A stretch of DNA of 31,306 nucleotides from Albugo candida (GCA_905220665.1 CAJNAR010000074.1:1-31306), one strand, 5' to 3'. Shown: positions 20,701-28,470, counted from the stretch's first letter. A program made the numbers and translations. The notes: generated by a model not told the origin, from the letters alone.

Positions 20701-21931
20701 AAGAACTATCCGGAGGGCGAAAAAAATGCTTTGAAGAGTTCTCCATATGCTTCACGTGATGGTCGAAACTTTCATCTTGGTTGTATTTCGCGTTGTTTTC
20801 GACTGAAATTCGAAATTGTTGGAGACTCGATTCGTAAAAATACCGTGACTCATTGGTGTCCTGAATGCGATATCGAGCTGCTGCGACTTCCAAAACACGC
20901 TGGCTAGACTCAACATCACGTCGGCTATCTTGTGCAACCTTTTTTTCAATGGTTTGAAGCTGTTTCTTGATTTTCGTCTTCCAACATTCCCACATTTTAC
21001 CGGGATTCGAAGTTGTCCGTAACTGTTCGAGCACCAAATTCGCTTCCAATTTGATTGCTTCGACAACTTTAGGATATTCAAATAATCGTAATGAACATTT
21101 CCAATATCCTCGTCCCGGAGATTGAGTTGGATTTGCAAAAGTTACTTTTTGTGCCAGATGATCTCCCGCATGTCGTGGACGAAAATACTCAGAGGTTTTG
21201 TATACCATATTGAATAGCTCTTCCGACATGCAGATATAATCTAATCGATTCTTGCGCGGTAATGGTCCTGTAAATACTTTTTCAGTCGGATGTTGGATTC
21301 GCCAAGCGTCTACCACACCCAACTGTGAAAGCCATTCCAAACACGCTAATCGACTTGGTTCGTGTCGAATTGTTCCACTCGAAGCATCGATAGCTGAATC
21401 GAGTGGCGTGTTGAAATCACCAAATACGATATGTGTTGCGGTCGATTCGAAAGTGTTGGAAAGCAATAAATCATAAAAACCCACTCGTTCCTCGGCCGTG
21501 ACCGGTGCATATACATTGTGAATATACACCGGTGCATCGTGAATGAGAAGACGCAAAACCAAATAACGATTTCGAATGCTTCGTTCGGTAAGTTCTTCAG
21601 CTGTTGAGTAACCGGGAAAGTCCGAACGAAGAATTGTCATGACGCCGCCACTGCGGTTTTGAGTCGGATGTAGAAATGCACTGTTGTGATCATTGACAAA
21701 CATTTTGTGCTGCATTTTTGAGGATAATAAAAACTGAAATGAGTCCAGTTGGTTGTGATCGTGAAACTTGGTTTCTTGAACACAACAAATGGAGTGTTGT
21801 GATAGGATGTGGTCGATAAAAAGATGACCATTTTTATGAATTCCATTAACATTCACCGTGAGTGCTGAGATATTGTTCCACGTTGGAATAATCGAGGAGC
21901 CCTTAGCATTCACGCTGAAGTGGACCGGCAA
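17732..21931 (-). CDS. LINE ORF2 polyprotein: APE endonuclease, reverse transcriptase, zinc finger (intact)
   Basis: This 1399-aa protein nicks the target DNA and copies the element RNA from the nick. N-terminal APE endonuclease, about residues 22-262: N29, QETK (52-55, catalytic Glu53), HNVYAP (138-143), GDFN (171-174), RLDYI (229-233) and GDH (256-258). Reverse transcriptase, about 480-800: MDGLP (506-510), NYRPI (561-565), first catalytic Asp in FLDFEKAYD (Asp631), QRGVKQGDP (685-693), FADD (731-734) and YLGMPFG (796-802). A C-terminal zf-RVT-like finger is seen at C1233-x4-C1238-x7-H1246-x4-C1251 inside an ESDQHLFLEC context. The start chosen is the first Met, 29 nt before the ORF1 stop. 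No RNase H motif is evident. The APE/RT layout places it in the L1/Tx1-like group. Which clade it belongs to, and whether the endonuclease itself sets tRNA specificity, is inference. Confidence 0.96.
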   Translation of the reverse strand: MPVHFSVNAKGSSIIPTWNNISALTVNVNGIHKNGHLFIDHILSQHSICCVQETKFHDHNQLDSFQFLLSSKMQHKMFVNDHNSAFLHPTQNRSGGVMTILRSDFPGYSTAEELTERSIRNRYLVLRLLIHDAPVYIHNVYAPVTAEERVGFYDLLLSNTFESTATHIVFGDFNTPLDSAIDASSGTIRHEPSRLACLEWLSQLGVVDAWRIQHPTEKVFTGPLPRKNRLDYICMSEELFNMVYKTSEYFRPRHAGDHLAQKVTFANPTQSPGRGYWKCSLRLFEYPKVVEAIKLEANLVLEQLRTTSNPGKMWECWKTKIKKQLQTIEKKVAQDSRRDVESSQRVLEVAAARYRIQDTNESRYFYESSLQQFRISVENNAKYNQDESFDHHVKHMENSSKHFFRPPDSSCRRVPIENVTKKCGTVTSNPREIIDEFRDHWGGVMGSVYSSETDSNVPSDRKQKKLLDSIQVSLASAEQERLSTRLSTTEMAEAIKHMRSSSSPGMDGLPAAFYQLDPETFGECLKIVFEFQLERGILLRSQRHSAITLLYKKGSRGDPGNYRPIALLCVDVKVLSKVLAYRLQRFLPKLIHQDQKAFVRGRSMHHHIRHLTDIQDLVTHRGEEAYATFLDFEKAYDRVNWTYMFRVLEKMGVGKSFIDWVRLLYNNTKAQLMINGNITPSITPQRGVKQGDPLSALLFLMTIEPLGNLLRQHEEHGIWINGTTVATGLFFADDSTLLSETPNGVLTQLELVQVYCDGSGAKLNLSKSSLLSLNRTMPCPCIPNLTIMGPEDSVKYLGMPFGQTPTHSMVISTLDKRFYDGFGAWFRRARTVRGRLLVAQTMILSRLWHYTMHVDIPAATIRQWQSMLNRFVLGRKHKKDSKHVHLLSKEFLYLRRQDGGLQVPFLVGRLKLQRIQFLQQFASDASTILPANWTTASTELLQLIQPPFGPHKPMDIFTIAPNRHGKMVQWESISSWWKNAFRMWHQMDWSISISDLNVSQRRQYYMEQPMWFHCDQKLHYEAATRHPSTQNVWYNLGMVDEPHRTFRKTFATLFDVRSLQDFFRESDTWPTKEDFVANYYNDEEQNTSDMSEERLLSRLYNEITQILQRIHSTIGLITWIIPTTSGRSFYVGVKSKERKHYFPSIPRSQLSRIVWKPPEPTKSHPMSTHWSSRERSDALDSERVRTFMATSRHLRKRVLPIFEDLQFRIAFRMLPVRSRFWFLTNIQPDIILCTQPSCGAVESDQHLFLECDHTAQLWRELLPSWDQFFSFRPRWTHIACAIVPTLRSDWKEYLAIISDLWLALQAVTLHFVWTDRNRRLFDQRSATPTVPALSVIYTTFSAHVRYFRRQCYDQEERIRLAKVLDQLETQGSFGGFFRSRRSLLRVRHRRVERQVQLGS

Positions 21932-24410
21932 TCAACCTCATTTCACCATCTTCTTTTGAGAGGTGAAGTGTTGCTTTCTCTTCAGGGAAAAAACTGAGAT
22001 TGACTGAGAGCTCGCCGATATCGCCACAGAGAAGTCCTTGCCATTTACCACCAAACCATTGCGACCAACACTTTATGCCCACGTCGGAGCGTAACAACAA
22101 GATAAGCACATTGATGGGGAGTAAACGACAATGGTGACCCGGAATCCAGATCACTGGTCTATCGGTGAGATAGTGGATCCAGTGATCGTTTGTGTAAAAT
22201 GTCGGGGCAGTAGACATAAATAACAATTCCAATAATGCGAGAGCTTTGGTCGCCCGAGTCAAACCGTGAACAGTGTCCGGCACTGACCTCCACCAAGGCA
22301 TCACTTTCTCGAACAATACAGCTCTCTTGGAGGGAACTTTTCCACCAACGTGGCGATTCCATCGCGTCGTAAATGTGACATCTTCGCCGAGATTGTGCGC
22401 TGCAAAAACGCGATTGATGAGAAGTAGATGTGCTACTTCGTCCAACGCAGGATCATTCGACTCCATGCATGAAATAAGCACCCCATGCATGGTGATGGGA
22501 TGATCTAATGCTGCCCGGATGATTTGGTCCGGGTTAGTACAAAATTGTACCAGCCTACGCACATGTGGGATGCACGCATCGGCTTGGACCAGCTTGTCCG
22601 GTCGAAGCTGGTGGAGTGCATTTTTGGAATCCATTTCCATGAGCTCTCCGATTTCACCAATTCGAGTTGGTCGCTCTGCTTTTTCCACCGTTGTATGACG
22701 CTTCTTATAAAAGTGTGCCGCCTCTTTCGAAGTGGCTACCTCTTTTGGCATCCGTGCTTTCACGGGAATAATTTGAATGCGATTGCCATGCGCCGGATTG
22801 GCAACCGCTTGAACTTCTTCGACATCCACCTCCATGGTTGCGAGCACAGCAAAGTAATTGCTTGTCGCCAACGTTGGGAGCGCACGAGGTGGTGCATTGG
22901 AAACCATTTGGTCGAACGGCTCAGTTCGATTACGCTTTCCTCGCGTCCATGCCAACTGCATGTATGTGTCACCATCCTTCTCCACCCGTGGATGGGAAGA
23001 TGATTGACTTTTTAAATGTAGGATGGGGGGAGTGGTCTGTGATAAGTCTGGTGACCCTGGTGGTGAGATAGAGGGAGGACTGTTGAGCTCCAACGAAATT
23101 TGGTCGGAATTTTTTCGCTCCGGTCGCCTCGTCTCCAATTCCTGAATTTGAATTGGCTTCTCCACCTTTTTTGGGACCACCACGACTGCCGATGGCGCGG
23201 TTGTTTGTTTTTGTTTTTCTTGTTGCGATTTTGCTTGCTTTTGATTCTGAGGCTGAGTGTGAGTTGTGTTTGGTTGTTTTGTGTTTTTCTTTTTGTTTTC
23301 CTTTGGTTGTTGCCGTGTTCCCGTGTATATTGCAGCACCCAAATCCAAGCAGTAAGGACCACGTTGACCAAAACGTGGTCGTTCCGTTGGAATAGGAGCA
23401 TTCTTACCCCGTACTGGGTAGAGCTGTTTGTCGTAAGCGATTTGTTCAATCACTTTACCAACTCTAACCAGTTGTTGGGGACACGTTGAGCAGCCAAAGT
23501 AGACTCTCCAAGTCGACATTACCACCTCTTTGGTTGGAACCGTCTCGCGAAAGGTGTCATATACCACTTGACACCCGAGTTGGTGAAGAGCACGGAGAAT
23601 GTTGTTCCGTTCTTCCTCCACGCCTACGCCGAAAACATCGAGGTAGTACTTTGTTTCAAGAGTATCAAACTCCCGAAAAAAGTACTTCTCCCCAAGGATA
23701 GTCACCGGCTGACACTCCAACTGTTGGCAGGCATCCGCTGTGGTGACCATCACTCTGATGTTTCCCCCAGGCATTTTGGACACCTGAGCGATTGACCGGC
23801 TCTCCAGTAGGCTTTCAAAAACCGGATTACCGTGGTCTCGCATCAGGGATGTTAGTATTTTTCCATTTGGAGTACGGGTCAAGGACTGGCCCGTCTCCAA
23901 GACCATCGGGAAGGTTGCTTTCCGGATTTGGAAAGGTCTTGCTGCTTCCAATTTAGCAGACAGAACCGACCAATCCGGGTGCTCCCCATCAGCATATAGC
24001 TGCAATATAGCCTCGATATCCGAGGCTTTCGGCTTTGCGAGCTCTACGCGAAATTTCGCTCGAGCTCTAGCCTGGTCCTTACGCAAGGACTCCTGCGACT
24101 TGATTATTTCTGCCAAAGTGGGACCTTTGGTGTCGTCCACACTTTCAGTTGCAGTTGCCTTTTCGTCACCCTGTGACGGGGCAACGACAGTACCGCTTGT
24201 ACCACCGGTACCACATCCTACACCGGTAGTACCGGTATTACCCTGTACCGTCAAACAGGGGGTGGGGGTACTTTCCACGTCATCACATAGGGGTGATGAC
24301 TCATCAACAATCATGCAATCACTCAAGGCTGGGTGACTCATGAGGGTTGCCACGTCACTACAAGTGGACGCTAGCACCCTTGGTTGTGTCGATATGTCGA
24401 CTTGGACCAT
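21903..24410 (-). CDS. LINE ORF1 protein, copy 3
   Basis: This 835-aa protein is encoded just inside the 5' end of the intact LINE. It is likely the RNA-binding protein that packages the element transcript with ORF2. Visible regions: N-terminal acidic and Gly/Thr/Val-rich part (1-90); charged helix (95-155); mixed alpha/beta part with a WRVYFGCSTCP stretch (301-311) that may be RRM-like; Q/K/N-rich basic low-complexity tract (365-410); Pro/Ser-rich linker (435-490); NYFAVLA motif near 530; C-terminal globular region of about 200 residues containing WIHYLTDRPVIWIPGHHCRL. No CCHC zinc knuckle and no clear coiled coil are visible. It resembles ORF1 proteins of oomycete L1-like elements as I remember them, which a database search would have to confirm. 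Confidence 0.88.
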   Translation of the reverse strand: MVQVDISTQPRVLASTCSDVATLMSHPALSDCMIVDESSPLCDDVESTPTPCLTVQGNTGTTGVGCGTGGTSGTVVAPSQGDEKATATESVDDTKGPTLAEIIKSQESLRKDQARARAKFRVELAKPKASDIEAILQLYADGEHPDWSVLSAKLEAARPFQIRKATFPMVLETGQSLTRTPNGKILTSLMRDHGNPVFESLLESRSIAQVSKMPGGNIRVMVTTADACQQLECQPVTILGEKYFFREFDTLETKYYLDVFGVGVEEERNNILRALHQLGCQVVYDTFRETVPTKEVVMSTWRVYFGCSTCPQQLVRVGKVIEQIAYDKQLYPVRGKNAPIPTERPRFGQRGPYCLDLGAAIYTGTRQQPKENKKKNTKQPNTTHTQPQNQKQAKSQQEKQKQTTAPSAVVVVPKKVEKPIQIQELETRRPERKNSDQISLELNSPPSISPPGSPDLSQTTPPILHLKSQSSSHPRVEKDGDTYMQLAWTRGKRNRTEPFDQMVSNAPPRALPTLATSNYFAVLATMEVDVEEVQAVANPAHGNRIQIIPVKARMPKEVATSKEAAHFYKKRHTTVEKAERPTRIGEIGELMEMDSKNALHQLRPDKLVQADACIPHVRRLVQFCTNPDQIIRAALDHPITMHGVLISCMESNDPALDEVAHLLLINRVFAAHNLGEDVTFTTRWNRHVGGKVPSKRAVLFEKVMPWWRSVPDTVHGLTRATKALALLELLFMSTAPTFYTNDHWIHYLTDRPVIWIPGHHCRLLPINVLILLLRSDVGIKCWSQWFGGKWQGLLCGDIGELSVNLSFFPEEKATLHLSKEDGEMRLIAGPLQREC

Positions 24411-24502
24411 TGTTTTCGAGAGGAAAGAGTTGAAAAAGGTAGTTTTTCGAGTTGTTTTGTACTAATTTGGCGGCTTACGTAGTAGCCGGCAAATTGAGAA
24501 GT
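24411..24502 (-). promoter_or_regulatory. LINE 5' UTR, copy 3 (possible promoter region)
   Basis: The 92 nt between the tRNA-Tyr gene and the ORF1 start. The same-length region occurs at 10205-10296 and 17308-17399, sharing AGTAGCCGGCAAATTGAGAAGT at the outer end (the first 12 of those 22 bases include the palindrome GCCGGC). The middle differs in copy 3, for example GGCGGCTTACGTAG versus GGCCCGTTACTTAG. Any promoter must lie here or in the adjoining tRNA. No TATA or initiator element could be assigned. Confidence 0.45.
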
Positions 24503-24586
24503 CCGAGTGTAGCTCAGTTGGTAGAGCGATTGACTGTAGTGTACACCGATATCAATTGGTCGCTGGTTCGATTCCGGCCACCCGGA
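24503..24586 (+). tRNA. tRNA-Tyr (GTA) with 11-nt intron
   Basis: It decodes tyrosine codons. Parts: acceptor 5' strand 24503-24509 and 3' strand 24579-24585; D-stem GCTC/GAGC 24512-24515 and 24524-24527; anticodon stem ATTGA 24529-24533 and TCAAT 24552-24556; anticodon GTA 24536-24538; T-arm GCTGG-TTCGATT-CCGGC 24562-24578; discriminator A at 24586. The intron, 24540-24550, lies one base 3' of the anticodon, the canonical place for eukaryotic tRNA-Tyr. Box A (TAGCTCAGTTGG) and box B (GGTTCGATTCC) are both intact. One acceptor pair is mismatched (A4 with C69). The LINE array abuts its first base. CCA is not encoded, as in eukaryotes. Confidence 0.93.
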
Positions 24587-24588
24587 AA

Positions 24589-24592
24589 TTTT
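24589..24592 (+). terminator. Pol III terminator of tRNA-Tyr
   Basis: TTTT begins two bases after the discriminator base, the usual place for RNA polymerase III termination. Only four T are present, a minimal signal. Confidence 0.7.
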
Positions 24593-25012
24593 GTACACGG
24601 AAAAAAAAAAAAAAAAGAAAAAATTGTTTTTCAAAACCCCAAATCTTTTATAATAATGTAAAAGCAATTCAATTGGAGTTTACAGCATAAGGAAGTTCGT
24701 GACTAGCTTGTGAGGCACTTCGAGGATTATCCTGATGTGGATTTCTTCCTCATCAGATATGCGTAACAGTGCTCATTGGTTTCATATGATTGAGAAATCA
24801 ACAAATAAATAAATCAGCTGAAAAAAAGGACAACACTTGGCGGATGTACATCCTAATATGCTTTTTTCCTTTTGTTTTTCAACCATGCATGGTAGAATTG
24901 CTTTTTCGGTCGGGTTAGTCATCTTCTATCATATATAGGCTATCAAGCATTCATTCGTAGCGTCGGAAACAACACTAATTGAGAGCTTGTCAACATTTAC
25001 AATTTATAAATA
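24593..25012. other. spacer with A-run, no gene
   Basis: An A16 run followed by GAAAAAA lies at 24601-24623. The remainder is AT-rich and has no convincing ORF. A stretch near 24690-24770 reads as protein-like for about 25 residues with one stop, possibly a relic. No inverted repeat other than the MULE end starting at about 25017 was seen. Confidence 0.5.
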
Positions 25013-25016
25013 TTTG

Positions 25017-25105
25017 GTGGGGATTATAAGAGAAAATATACCAATTTGATAAATAAATAAAAAATATATACCAGGGCTGTATACTATACCCACGGATATA
25101 CACAA
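25017..25105 (+). repeat. MULE left terminal inverted repeat
   Basis: The inner part ATACTATACCCACGGATATA matches, after reverse complementing, the right repeat (ATACTATACGTACGGATATA). The match extends outward through a shared AAATAAATAAAAAA segment to a GGGATA-type outer end. There are several small gaps in the outer third. Confidence 0.8.
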
Positions 25106-25131
25106 TACACATTTTAATACCAGCGATATAA

Positions 25132-26812
25132 TGCGAGGACGAAGAACAGCAAAGTAGCAGCAGCAGCAGCTTCTTCGAGAACAGGGTTTATGCCAATAAG
25201 AATGATATAATTCAAGCAGTAATTGAATACAGCCGAGAATGTAACCGTCCGTTTCGTGTGGTGTCAAGTGACAAACGGCATTATAAAGCAGTGTACACAC
25301 AACAGGGCTGTTTCTTCGTTATGCAGTTTGCCTTTTCGTGAGCATTCAGCCCTCCAAAGAAGTTTGATTTGCACTCCTGTGAAGTATCCAAATCGTCAAA
25401 GCCGTCTCGTAGATATACAACTGCAAATCAAATTGCTTTAAATCCTGCAGTCAAAGATATGGCCATAATATCCGATAGGAAAGTGACTCCCGTGATGATC
25501 CAAACGAAGTTGAGGAACGAAGGGATTTCCGCCACATATATGAACTGTGGTGAAGCACTCAAAAAGTTGAAGCTTGAGTTATACGGATGTGATATTGAGC
25601 AATGCAGCTCCATTCCTACATGGCTGCACTAAACATTCGAGGCCACGAAGCCAAGCTCAAAATCGTAGATGATGGATTCATGCGGTTGAGTATCATTTCC
25701 GTGAAGGGCTCCAAGCATATAAGTCATACAGTGAGCGTGGGATATCCGTGGACGGCACATTCATAAAAACATCAATCGGTGGGGTACTTCTTGTTGCGTG
25801 CTTTCGAAATGGAAACAACGAGATGCAAATTATCGGAGCTGGGCTCGTGTCGGTAGAGAATGAAGATATTAGGAGCTGGTTTCTGAAGCTCCTACTCTCT
25901 CACCTCCATCCATACCCTGTATTCGTGATACCCGATAGAGACACGGGACTTACTTATGGAAGCTATGCTTATATCGGCACTAGAACTTTCAACAGAAAAT
26001 ACAAGTCCAAGCTGTTGAAGAATTTGGCGTGGATATTGGCTCTTTCACGGACAACGGTGGAGTACGAGAAGGCGAAGGCGAATATCGCCAATTTGAACAG
26101 CAGTGCGCTGGTGTGGCTAACTCACCATGTCCAAGATACAACACTTTGACATCAAACAACGTGGAGGCGGTAAACAGCGTGTCGAAGGGAATTCGGACTC
26201 TTCCTATCATCGACTGCTTAATGGGAATCGAACGTTACGTGGCGTTCAAGTGGGCTGAAAATATCGGCAAAGTGAAAGGCTGGGGAGTACTAACTCCATA
26301 TGCATCACGAAAGTTGGATAAAACAATGGCCGCTGCGAGGTGGGGTGAAATTGATGAATGCTCGAACTGTTGCTACATCGTCGCAATCCTCTCAGGGGTG
26401 GGGAGTATTCCGGTTAAATTTGCAGTTCAATTCCGCGATGAAGTTGTGCGATGCTCGTGTGGTTGCTTCGAAGATGTTGGCTCGCCTTGCATTCATGCAT
26501 TACTAGCATTGAATCATTCCAGGAAATTGCCCAACATGGTCACGTATTTTCATGACTCCTGGAATCATAGACGTTTTCGGCCGCCTGTTCTGAGAGATTT
26601 GACGATGTCATAATGCCAATCGTGCTGAAAAATGATCTCACAAGAGGTGTGTGCGACGCTCCATCTATGATGAGAAAAAAAGGGCGTCCAAAGAGGAAGC
26701 GGATTCCATTGCAACAAGCTACTGAGAAAATGCAAAAGCGCCGAACGAGATATGCAATGTGTAACCATTTTGGCCATAATCGTAGGACCTTTCCAATAAG
26801 GGACGCATAATT
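25132..26812 (+). pseudogene. MULE transposase, multiply frameshifted
   Basis: Reading the three plus frames in turn gives a MuDR/MULE transposase. It begins with an acidic, Ser-rich N-terminus (25132-25180) and an N-terminal DNA-binding-type region (25195-25440) broken by TGA at 25339-25341. A helix-turn-helix-like part (ISATYMNCGEALKKLKLE, about 25526-25580) follows. The DDE core has its first Asp in VDGTFIKTS (25748-25774) and second in PDRDTGL (25931-25951), then an apparent deletion of the conserved Cys/His block. The segment SNNVEAVNS follows (about 26152-26178). Further on are a SWIM zinc finger (CSCGCF...CIHALL, about 26450-26505) and a C-terminal basic part with a damaged zinc knuckle. 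Frame changes lie near 25600, 25685, between 25950 and 26110, and near 26600. Family assignment is strong and the protein is not functional. Confidence 0.85.
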
Positions 26813-26899
26813 CTATGCTTCCTAATCCATACTACATAATGCGTCATTGATCAGAGGTTTTTCATCCAAGACTGGGTTTTCCTCTTTATAATCCTAGGC

Positions 26900-26979
26900 C
26901 TGTGTATATCCGTACGTATAGTATACATCCTTGGTATGTATTTTTTTATTTATTTGTTGAAAGGTACTAATATCCCGAC
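26900..26979 (-). repeat. MULE right terminal inverted repeat
   Basis: Reverse complement of the left repeat with about 80% identity in its inner 60 bp. Its outermost part on the minus strand reads GTTGTCGGGATATTAGTACC. A near copy of that outer part occurs alone at about 29185-29205. Confidence 0.78.
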
Positions 26980-27054
26980 AACTTATTTTTGAATTACAAC
27001 ATGCCTAGTTGAATTATCACACTCACAGCTTCTTCTTTTTTGCAAAAATACATA

Positions 27055-27080
27055 CGGTGCATGACACTTAAAACCAGCAA
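27055..27080 (+). repeat. left terminal inverted repeat of Tc1/IS630-like element
   Basis: The repeat starts CGGTGCATGACACTTAAAAC after the dinucleotide TA. The partner at 28471-28496, reverse complemented, starts AAGTGCATGTCACTTAAAAC. Confidence 0.85.
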
Positions 27081-27263
27081 ACCCTGATTTTGAATGGCCC
27101 ATTTTCGGATCATTTTACCCTATAATGTTGCCGCTGCTGATTGGCTAAAAGTACATCATAAACAATCGTCCTTGCCCAGACCTAGGCTCAGTCATCGCCA
27201 CTGACTACTTACCCGCATGAAACCTCAACCATCAACCTACATTCCGACAAATATCGTACAATT

Positions 27264-28222
27264 ATGCCTCGCCTAACAAATTTAAAAAGGCAGATGCGGG
27301 AATGAGAGAGGTCAAGCGCGCCAAAACCGATAACACATCAGGCACTCATATGTCTACTGATAGCATTTCTGGAGAGGCACTGCATGTTTCAGAGGGCAAT
27401 GATGACGAAAATTTCGACTTCGCATCTGTTGAAGCAAATATTGGAAGAGCCTATCAAGCAGCTGTTATAGCTCTACCGTTACCAGGATTAAACCATAACA
27501 GGCCAATCCAATATACAGGTGGTGCACATCGAACTCAAAGACGGAAAAGAGACGAACTGAAGAAGGCTGAGCAAAGACTGGTAAAGCCGAGCAAACCGAC
27601 GACTTGCAATTCTTTCTTATCTTCAGCTGGTAAAATTTGGATATGCGCGAATATTAGCTAGCACACTTTGGCAACACTCTGTCTAGAGGGCGAAGAATTG
27701 ACTTTGTCGCTGACAAAACGCTCCGTGGTCAGGCAAAGGTACTGAAAGTTGTACTGGAGGAACGTGGGCTGTGGGAACCTGGCCTGAAGGCGCAATGCAA
27801 AATATGTCCTGTGGATAGTGCAACCTGCTGCGCCAGAAAAAAATTTGCCAATCAGTCAGACTTCAAAGCACAAGTAGGAATGATACAGGAGCGAATTGTT
27901 GCCGCCTGGTCATCAAGTGATATTTTACACAAAATTTTTATGCGAGCTCAACTACATCGAAAACTTTTGGGCAGCCGCTAAGCGATACGCTAGAAAACAC
28001 TGCGATTACACTTGGAGAAATTTACTGGTAACAGTTCCAGCTGCCTTGGCATCTGTTCCAGTGGACGAGATATGTCGACACTCACGAAAAGCTTTGCGAT
28101 ACATGGACGTTTACCGAAAAGGTCTCACCGGAAAAGAAGCAGAGTATGCGGAGAAAAAGTACACATCCCACCGACGTGTACCCAATTCTGTTTCGATGGA
28201 TGTGGGTGTTATGACAAGATAA
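27264..28222 (+). pseudogene. Tc1/IS630-like DDE transposase remnant
   Basis: It begins with MPRLTNLKRQMRE at 27264 and changes frame near 27302. It then reads through an acidic region and a basic segment (GGAHRTQRRKRDELKKAEQ) to about 27658. The next recognisable part starts near 27733 (VLEERGLW...CCARKKFANQSDF) and changes frame near 27897. It continues with CELNYIENFWAAAKRYARKH, which contains the third catalytic acid (E in the NYIE context), and ends with the YRKGLTGKEAEY...YTSHR tail typical of this DDE_3-type family in fungi and oomycetes. The central part with the first two Asp residues is missing, so the gene is dead. Confidence 0.8.
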
Positions 28223-28470
28223 GTAGCACCTTTTATTGACAGTTTCCTACAAAACTTATATTATTCATCGAAACATAATACTATCTTGCGAAAAGTATAG
28301 CGGCCAAAATTCAGACGACTTTGCACCGCTACTGCTCCATGAAAAGTTGAGATAATAAAATCCGAGACTTGTGAAGGGAAGCTTCGAGCATGCTCTTTGT
28401 TGCAAAGGCTTGTTTTCTGTGTAATTTGTATTTTGGCCAAGCCTTAGCGATTCTTGCAGGGCCACTAAAG

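Larger units (their letters stand above)
17418..24502 (-). mobile_element. tRNA-targeting LINE, copy 3 (intact)
   Basis: This 7085-bp copy is the only one with both reading frames fully open. On the element strand it has a 5' UTR of 92 nt, ORF1 (835 aa), ORF2 (1399 aa, overlapping ORF1 by 29 nt) and a 3' UTR of about 314 nt without poly(A). Its 5' terminus touches the first base of an intact tRNA-Tyr gene in opposite orientation. Its 3' terminus is joined to D-loop position 18 of a half tRNA. Changes relative to copies 1 and 2 cluster in the last 500 bp at the 5' end (about 23945-24502). It is the candidate active master. Confidence 0.95.
25017..26979 (+). mobile_element. MULE (Mutator-like) DNA transposon, decayed
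   Basis: A roughly 1.96-kb element bounded by imperfect inverted repeats of about 80-90 bp (25017-25105 and 26900-26979). It contains a broken MULE transposase on the plus strand. MULEs move by cut-and-paste and normally create 9-bp target duplications. I could not identify such a duplication, and the exact outer ends are uncertain by a few bases. The element cannot be autonomous because its transposase carries a stop and several frameshifts. Confidence 0.8.

Noticed and set aside
3215..24502. Triplication as a pure assembly artefact
   Set aside because: The copies differ at many scattered sites and have distinct indels and distinct outer flanks, so they are not one read set pasted three times. 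Long reads would still be decisive.
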